The position numbers and the translations under genes were made by a program. From NCBI RefSeq assembly GCF_030283205.1, contig NZ_JASNWF010000014.1, positions 248,001 through 312,000 of the forward strand: 64,000 nt of DNA, written 5' to 3'. The notes under the pieces are model-generated. The model did not search any database and had not been told where the DNA came from. It was given only the letters and a program-made list of their open reading frames with translations. The number at the start of each line of letters is the position of its first letter. Position 1 is the stretch's first letter. The DNA comes from Actinomadura opuntiae (lineage in GTDB: Bacteria; Actinomycetota; Actinomycetes; Streptosporangiales; Streptosporangiaceae). This document shows, piece by piece, positions 59,499-64,000 of this stretch.

Positions 59499-60994
59499 CC
59501 GAGCGGAGCGAGGGCATGCGGCTGCCTTTCCCGGGGGGTGTGGGGGGTCGCCCCCCGCAAGCGGCACGCATGACGACGCTGCCCCGGCACCGCGCGGCGG
59601 CCGCCGCCCGCCCGCACTGGACGGTGCGGGCGGGCGGCGTCCTCGCCGATCTGCGCGGCCGCCCGAGCTGGCTGGTCGCGGTGACCGTGGCGTGCGTCGG
59701 CGTCCCGTCCGGCGGCGACGGCGGGGACGGCACCGGGGTGCAGGTCACCGCGGGCGACGTCGCCAGCGTCGTGCTGGTCGCGGCGGCCGCGCTGCTGGTG
59801 GCGACGCGGCGGACCGCGCCGCCCCGCCGGGCGCTGTGGGCGTTCGCGCCGGCGGCGGCCGCGTTCGGCGTGACGACGGTCGCGTCCACCGACATCGCGT
59901 CGAGCATGTCCGGTTTCGTGCGGGACGTGCAGATCTTCGTGCTGGTGCCGCTCGCGGTCGTGCTGCTCGTCCGGGACCGCCGCGACCTCGGGATCGTGTT
60001 CGGCTCGGTGCTCGGCCTCGGGCTCGGCGAGGCGCTGTACGGGATCTCGCAGTCGCTCAGCGGGACGGGCGCGTCGATCGGCGGCGAGAACGTCCGCGCG
60101 GTCGGCACGTTCGGCGCCGCCGACGTCATGGCGATGTCCATCGTCGTCGGGTTCGCGTGCCTGGTGCTGACGGCGTTCGCGCTGGTCGCGCCCCGGTACG
60201 GCGCCGCGGCGGTACCGGCGGCGCTGGCCGGGCTCGGCGTGCTGGCGCTCGCGCTGCTGCTCGCGCTCAGCCGGGGCAGCTGGATCGCGCTCGCCGCCGC
60301 CGTCGCGCTGATGCTGCTGGTCTTCGACCGGTGGCTCGCGGTGAAGGCGGCGGTGTGCTGCGCCGCGCTCGGGCTGGTCGCGCTCGGGCTGCTCGGCGGC
60401 GGGGAGGTCGTCCAGCGGTCCGCGTCGATCGTCAGCTCGGTGAACGCCCCGGACCAGTCGGTCAGCGACCGCTACAACCTGTGGGCCGCCGCCGGCCGGA
60501 TCTGGACCGACCACCCGGTCACCGGCGTCGGGGTGAAGAACTTCCCCGCCTACCGGGACGCCTACGCGGGCATCGAGCTGTCGTCCGGCAGCGAGACCGA
60601 CGACCCGGTCAACGGCTACCGGCGGCAGCCGCTGCTGTCGCCGCACGACGAATACCTGCTGATCCTGTCCGAGCAGGGCGTGGTGGGCTTCGCCGGGTTC
60701 GCCGGGCTGCTCGGCGCGATCCTGTGGGGGCTGTGGACGCGCCGCGACGTGCGCGACCCGTTCTGGCTCATCGGCGCCGCGTTCATGACGTTCCTGCTGG
60801 TCAACTTCCTGTACGCGGACATGGGCGGGCCGACGTGCGTGCTCACCGGCGTGCTGCTCGGCGCCGCCGCCCGCCGCGCCTTCGGCCTCGCCCCCGACCG
60901 CGCCACCGCTCCCGACCGCGCCGCCGTTCCCGACCGCGCCGCCGTTCCCGACCGTGCCAGCGCTCCCGACCGGCCGGGAGGGACCCGCGGATGA
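59495..60994 (+). CDS. O-antigen ligase/Wzy-like polymerase
   Basis: A 499-residue multispanning protein with about eleven hydrophobic segments and a large loop containing VSDRYNLWAAAGRIWTDHPVTGVGVKNF and SPHDEYLLILSEQGVVG, the Wzy_C signature of O-antigen ligases and polymerases. It would polymerise or ligate repeat units on the outer face. The ATG at 59495 overlaps the previous stop; ATG 59570 is an alternative that would remove an odd Gly-rich leader. The last 30 residues are APDRA-type repeats. Confidence 0.85.
   Translation: MTERSEGMRLPFPGGVGGRPPQAARMTTLPRHRAAAAARPHWTVRAGGVLADLRGRPSWLVAVTVACVGVPSGGDGGDGTGVQVTAGDVASVVLVAAAALLVATRRTAPPRRALWAFAPAAAAFGVTTVASTDIASSMSGFVRDVQIFVLVPLAVVLLVRDRRDLGIVFGSVLGLGLGEALYGISQSLSGTGASIGGENVRAVGTFGAADVMAMSIVVGFACLVLTAFALVAPRYGAAAVPAALAGLGVLALALLLALSRGSWIALAAAVALMLLVFDRWLAVKAAVCCAALGLVALGLLGGGEVVQRSASIVSSVNAPDQSVSDRYNLWAAAGRIWTDHPVTGVGVKNFPAYRDAYAGIELSSGSETDDPVNGYRRQPLLSPHDEYLLILSEQGVVGFAGFAGLLGAILWGLWTRRDVRDPFWLIGAAFMTFLLVNFLYADMGGPTCVLTGVLLGAAARRAFGLAPDRATAPDRAAVPDRAAVPDRASAPDRPGGTRG
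60888..60975 (+). repeat. 15-base tandem repeats encoding A(P/V)PDRA units
   Basis: About five degenerate 15-base units of the form CCCGACCGCGCC-GCC encode (A)PDRAxxPDRA at the C-terminus of the ligase-like protein. Confidence 0.8.
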
Positions 60995-62709
60995 CGGCGC
61001 GGGACGTGCGGCGGGGCGGCTCGGTGGGGCGGGCCGCCGCGCTGTCGGGCGTCCTGATCGCGGCCGGCACCGGGCTCGGGTTCGTCCGCGACCTGGTCAT
61101 GGCGCACCGGTTCGGCGCGAGCGGATCCACCGACGCCTTCCTCGTCGCCTGGACGATCCCCGAGACCGTCTCGCCGCTGCTCATCGAGGACGCGATGGCG
61201 CTGCTGATGGTCCCGGTCGTCACCCGGCTGCTCGCCCGCGGCGGCGGCCTGCGCGCCTTCACCGGCACGACGCTGCCCCGGATGGCCGCCGCCCTCACCG
61301 TGGTCACGCTCGCGCTCGGGTTCGCGGCCCCGATCGTCGTCGGGGCCCTCGCGCCGGGGCTGACGCAGCCGGGGCCGGCGGTGCAGTGCGTCCGGCTGAC
61401 CGCGCTCACCGTCGTCACGTTCGGCCTCGCGGGGTTCATGAGCGCCACGCTGCGCGCCCACCACCGCTTCGGCCCGCCCGCCGCGATCTACCTGGCGTAC
61501 AACGTCGGGATCCTCGCGCTGATCGCGGGATTCGCCGGGCTCGTCGGCATCATGAGCGCGGCGATCGGCGTCGCGTGCGGCAGCGTCCTGATGGTCGCCG
61601 TGCAGCTGCCCGCGTTCGTCCGCTGCCTGCGCGAGGACGCCGCGCCGCAGGTCGACCGCGCCGAACTGCGGCTCGGCCTCGCCGCCGTCGCGCCCGTCGT
61701 CGTCTACACCGTCACCCGCCAGGCGCAGGTGTTCGTCGAGCGGTTCATCGGCTCGGGGCTCACCGCCGGGTCGATCTCGCACCTCAACTACGCGCAGAAG
61801 GTCGCGCAGGTCCCGATGGTGCTGTCGCTGCTGATCGTCACGGTGACGTTCCCGCGCCTCGCGCGCGCCTCGGCGGACGGCGACACCGGCGGCGTCGCCC
61901 GCCGCATCCAGCAGGACCTCGTCGTCGCCAGCGGCCTGGTGCTGTGCGCCGCCGCGTTCCTCATCGCGTTCGCGCCCGCCGTCATCGCGGTGCTGTTCCA
62001 GCACGGCGCCTTCACCGCCGCCGACACCCGCGACACCGCCGCCACCCTGCGCGTCTACGCGCTCGGGCTGTGGGGGCAGTCGGCGGTCGGGCTCGCCGCC
62101 CGCGCGTTCTTCGCGCAGAAGCGCCCGCCGTGGCGGCCCGCCGGCGTGCTCGCGGGCGGCCTCGCCGTCACCGCCGCCGTCTGCGCGGGCCTCGCCGCAG
62201 CGGCCGGGACGGTCGCGCTGGCCGCCGCCGACGCCGCCGGCATCACCCTCGCCGCCGTCCTGCTGCTCGCCGGGCTGCGCGCCCGCGTCGCGCCGATCGC
62301 GCTGCGCCGCGTCGCCGCGGACCTCGCCCGGCTCGCCCTGTTCGCGTCCCTCGCCGGCGCCGCCGCCCTGCTCGCCACCGGGCCGCTCGGCCGCTCCGGC
62401 GACGCCGCGTCCGCGATCGTCCGGCTCGCCGCCGGCGGCCTCGCCACCGCCGCCGCGTTCGCCGCGCTGATCGCCGTCGCGGGACGCGACCTCATCGCGC
62501 CATGGGGCACCCCATGGCCCTCATGGAGGCCCGGCGCGCTCGCCCGCCGCGGCCGTACTTCTTCCGGGGGAACCAGTGACCCAGCCGACCGAACCGGCGC
62601 CGCACACGACGCCGGCGACGGCGCCGACGCCCAGGCCCGCGCAGCCTCCGCAGGAGGTCGAGCCGCCGCCGCTGGTGCTGATGTACCACTCGATCGATCA
62701 CTACGCTGA
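60991..62709 (+). CDS. MurJ/MviN-like lipid flippase
   Basis: A 572-residue membrane protein with about 13-14 hydrophobic segments of the MOP superfamily. It has an N-terminal GTGLGFVRDLVMAHRFGASGSTDAFLVAW, then AMALLMVPVVTRLL and VERFIGSGLTAGSISHLNYAQKVAQVP. It likely flips the lipid-linked repeat unit of this cluster (Wzx role) or lipid II. It starts by ATGA overlap. The frame runs 134 bases into the deacetylase gene. In the next frame a TGA at 62577-62579 would give the usual 4-base junction, so a late frameshift is possible. Confidence 0.82.
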   Translation: MTARDVRRGGSVGRAAALSGVLIAAGTGLGFVRDLVMAHRFGASGSTDAFLVAWTIPETVSPLLIEDAMALLMVPVVTRLLARGGGLRAFTGTTLPRMAAALTVVTLALGFAAPIVVGALAPGLTQPGPAVQCVRLTALTVVTFGLAGFMSATLRAHHRFGPPAAIYLAYNVGILALIAGFAGLVGIMSAAIGVACGSVLMVAVQLPAFVRCLREDAAPQVDRAELRLGLAAVAPVVVYTVTRQAQVFVERFIGSGLTAGSISHLNYAQKVAQVPMVLSLLIVTVTFPRLARASADGDTGGVARRIQQDLVVASGLVLCAAAFLIAFAPAVIAVLFQHGAFTAADTRDTAATLRVYALGLWGQSAVGLAARAFFAQKRPPWRPAGVLAGGLAVTAAVCAGLAAAAGTVALAAADAAGITLAAVLLLAGLRARVAPIALRRVAADLARLALFASLAGAAALLATGPLGRSGDAASAIVRLAAGGLATAAAFAALIAVAGRDLIAPWGTPWPSWRPGALARRGRTSSGGTSDPADRTGAAHDAGDGADAQARAASAGGRAAAAGADVPLDRSLR

Positions 62710-63358
62710 CGACCCGCACCTGGTCACCGTCTCGCCGCCCCGGTTCGAGCGGCAGATGGCCTGGCTGCGCGCCCGCGGCCTGCGCGGCGTCGGGATGGCC
62801 GAGCTGCTCGCCGAGCACGCCGAGGGCCGCGCGCGCGGCCTGGTCGGCCTCACCTTCGACGACGGCTACGCCGACTTCGCCACCCGCGCGCTGCCCGTCC
62901 TCGTCCGCTACGGGTTCGGCGCGACCGTCTTCGCCGTGTCCGGGCGCGTCGGCTCCTACAACGCCTGGGACGAGGGCCCCCGCAAGCCGCTCATGACCGC
63001 CGAGCAGCTGCGCACCGTCGCCGACACCGGCATGGAGGTCGGCTCGCACGGCCGCCACCACGTGTCGCTGCCCGGGGTGGACGACACCGAGCTGCGCGAG
63101 GAGCTCGAGGAGAGCCGCACCGCCCTGGAGGACATCGTCGGACGGCAGGTCACCGGCTTCGCCTACCCGTACGGGCACGCGACGGCCCGCGAGGTCGACG
63201 CCGTCCGCGCCGCCGGGTACGACTACGCCTGCGACATCCGCCCGCAGCGGCCGTCCCGGCACGCGCTCGGCCGCGCCTACATCGGCGAGCGCGACGGTGC
63301 CCTGCGGCTGCGCGCGAAGATCATCCGGCACCAGATGCAGTGGCGGAGCCGCATGTGA
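62576..63358 (+). CDS. Polysaccharide deacetylase (CE4/NodB)
   Basis: A 260-residue NodB-fold deacetylase. After a proline/threonine-rich N-terminus come VLMYHSIDHYADDPHLVTVSP, the metal/catalytic LTFDDGYADF, the HxxxH-type SHGRHHVSLPG, and GFAYPYGHATAREVDAVRAAGYDYA. It would remove acetyl groups from exopolysaccharide or wall sugars; no signal peptide is obvious. GTG at 62576 follows GGGGGAACCA. It overlaps the flippase frame by 134 bases and overlaps the next gene in a GTGA junction. Confidence 0.85.
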   Translation: MTQPTEPAPHTTPATAPTPRPAQPPQEVEPPPLVLMYHSIDHYADDPHLVTVSPPRFERQMAWLRARGLRGVGMAELLAEHAEGRARGLVGLTFDDGYADFATRALPVLVRYGFGATVFAVSGRVGSYNAWDEGPRKPLMTAEQLRTVADTGMEVGSHGRHHVSLPGVDDTELREELEESRTALEDIVGRQVTGFAYPYGHATAREVDAVRAAGYDYACDIRPQRPSRHALGRAYIGERDGALRLRAKIIRHQMQWRSRM

Positions 63359-64000
63359 CCCGCGTCCTGCACGTCATCACCGGACTGGAGCACGGCGGCG
63401 CCGAGCGCCAGCTCGCCGCGCTCCTGCGCCACCTGCCGCTGGACTGCGAGGTGGCGACGCTGACGCACGCGGGCGCGCTCGGCGAGGAGATCCGGCGCGG
63501 CGGCGTGCCCGTCCACGAGATCGGCATGCGCGGCAACCGCGACCTCGGCGCGCTGCCGCGCCTCGTCCGGGTGATCGGCGACGGCGGCTACGACGTCGTC
63601 CACACGCACCTGTACCGCGCCTGCGTCTACGGCCGCGTCGCCGCCCGCCTGGCCGGGACGCCGCGCATCATCGCCACGGAGCACTCGCTGGGCGACGGCC
63701 ACATCGAGGGCCGCCGCACGACCCGCGCCGTCCAGGCCCTCTACCGGGCGACCGAGCGCCTCGGCTCGCTGACGGTCGCGGTGTCCCCGACGGTCGCGGC
63801 GCGGCTGCGCGCCTGGGGCGTCCCGCGGGACCGCATCACCGTCATCCCGAACGGCATCGAACCCGCCGCGTTCGCCTTCGACCAGGCACGGCGCGCCGCG
63901 ACCCGCCACCGCCTCGGCATCCCGCCCGATGCGCACGTCGTCGGCGCCGTCGGACGCCTCGTCCCGACCAAGCGCTTCGGCCTGCTCGTCGCGGCCGTCG
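63355..64000 (+). CDS. Glycosyltransferase family 4 protein, truncated by window end
   Basis: 215 residues are visible from GTG 63355. The N-terminal Rossmann domain reads VTRVLHVITGLEHGGAERQL, typical of GT4, with DVVHTHLYRACVYGRVAARLAGTP, IATEHSLGD and VIPNGIEPAAF. The start of the C-terminal domain is VVGAVGRLVPTKRFGLLVAAV, containing the GRL.P.K segment. It should add a sugar to the lipid-linked unit in the cytoplasm. Coupled to the deacetylase by a GTGA overlap; the C-terminus lies beyond the window. Confidence 0.88.
   Translation, partial: MTRVLHVITGLEHGGAERQLAALLRHLPLDCEVATLTHAGALGEEIRRGGVPVHEIGMRGNRDLGALPRLVRVIGDGGYDVVHTHLYRACVYGRVAARLAGTPRIIATEHSLGDGHIEGRRTTRAVQALYRATERLGSLTVAVSPTVAARLRAWGVPRDRITVIPNGIEPAAFAFDQARRAATRHRLGIPPDAHVVGAVGRLVPTKRFGLLVAAV

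Noticed and set aside
1..64000. tRNA or rRNA genes, CRISPR arrays, insertion sequences, prophage
   Set aside because: Reading the intergenic regions showed no cloverleaf-like tRNA, no spaced repeats and no transposase or integrase motifs.

Overview
The window is very GC-rich with strongly GC3-biased genes. It carries families typical of filamentous actinomycetes: a helix-turn-helix/DUF397/anti-sigma-type ATPase locus, PF04672-type SAM methyltransferase, PucR regulators, DivIVA, a complete Mce operon, a Pmt-type mannosyltransferase and DUF6801-like secreted proteins. I infer a Streptosporangiales-type actinomycete (for example Thermomonosporaceae/Actinomadura). The lineage is an inference from gene content, not a database match. 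I saw no rRNA, tRNA, CRISPR array, transposase or phage gene.

Layout. 1-9.3 kb: the end of a VOC protein, a TetR/pentapeptide-repeat/MFS efflux module with a perfect operator, an acyl-CoA synthetase, an anti-sigma-type ATPase, an acyl-CoA dehydrogenase, a multispanning membrane protein and a DUF4232 lipoprotein. 9.3-20 kb: a PucR regulator, a secreted serine hydrolase, a flavin monooxygenase and an SDR. Then come a leftward LysE-TetR-cupin-phosphotransferase run opposed by an AraC regulator, and a TetR/quinone-oxidoreductase pair. 20-25.4 kb: a leftward ABC exporter (ATPase plus two permeases, one with a large extracytoplasmic insert) divergent from an OmpR-type two-component system. 25.4-28.6 kb: a DUF397 relic, an intact DUF397/HTH pair, a divergent ATPase, a 41-residue zinc-ribbon protein and a PCMT-like methyltransferase. 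28.7-30.1 kb: a paralogue of the 7.4-kb membrane protein and a DivIVA-domain protein.

30.4-40.3 kb is an envelope block. It holds a Pmt-type protein O-mannosyltransferase, three DUF6801-like secreted proteins, a JmjC-type putative hydroxylase, a secretory lipase and two small lipoproteins. One DUF6801-like protein has 41 Thr-Pro dipeptides in a row; its neighbour has a fibronectin type III domain in the same place. 40.5-51.2 kb is a tightly coupled Mce operon: two YrbE permeases, MceA-F and four Mce-associated proteins arranged as a duplicated pair. It is followed by a SAM methyltransferase, a second PucR regulator, a cholesterol-oxidase-like GMC enzyme with a four-cysteine cluster, a TetR regulator and an L,D-transpeptidase. 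58.0-64.0 kb is the start of an exopolysaccharide cluster with translational coupling throughout: priming sugar transferase, O-antigen-ligase-like protein, MurJ/MviN-like flippase, polysaccharide deacetylase and a GT4 glycosyltransferase cut by the window end.

The main theme is the cell envelope: lipid import (Mce), lipid activation and oxidation, secreted glycoprotein candidates with the enzyme likely to glycosylate them, peptidoglycan cross-linking and exopolysaccharide. The most novel-looking part is 30.4-38 kb. A shared dyad, TTGTCA-N5/6-TGACAA, lies upstream of the acyl-CoA synthetase, the mannosyltransferase and the GMC enzyme.
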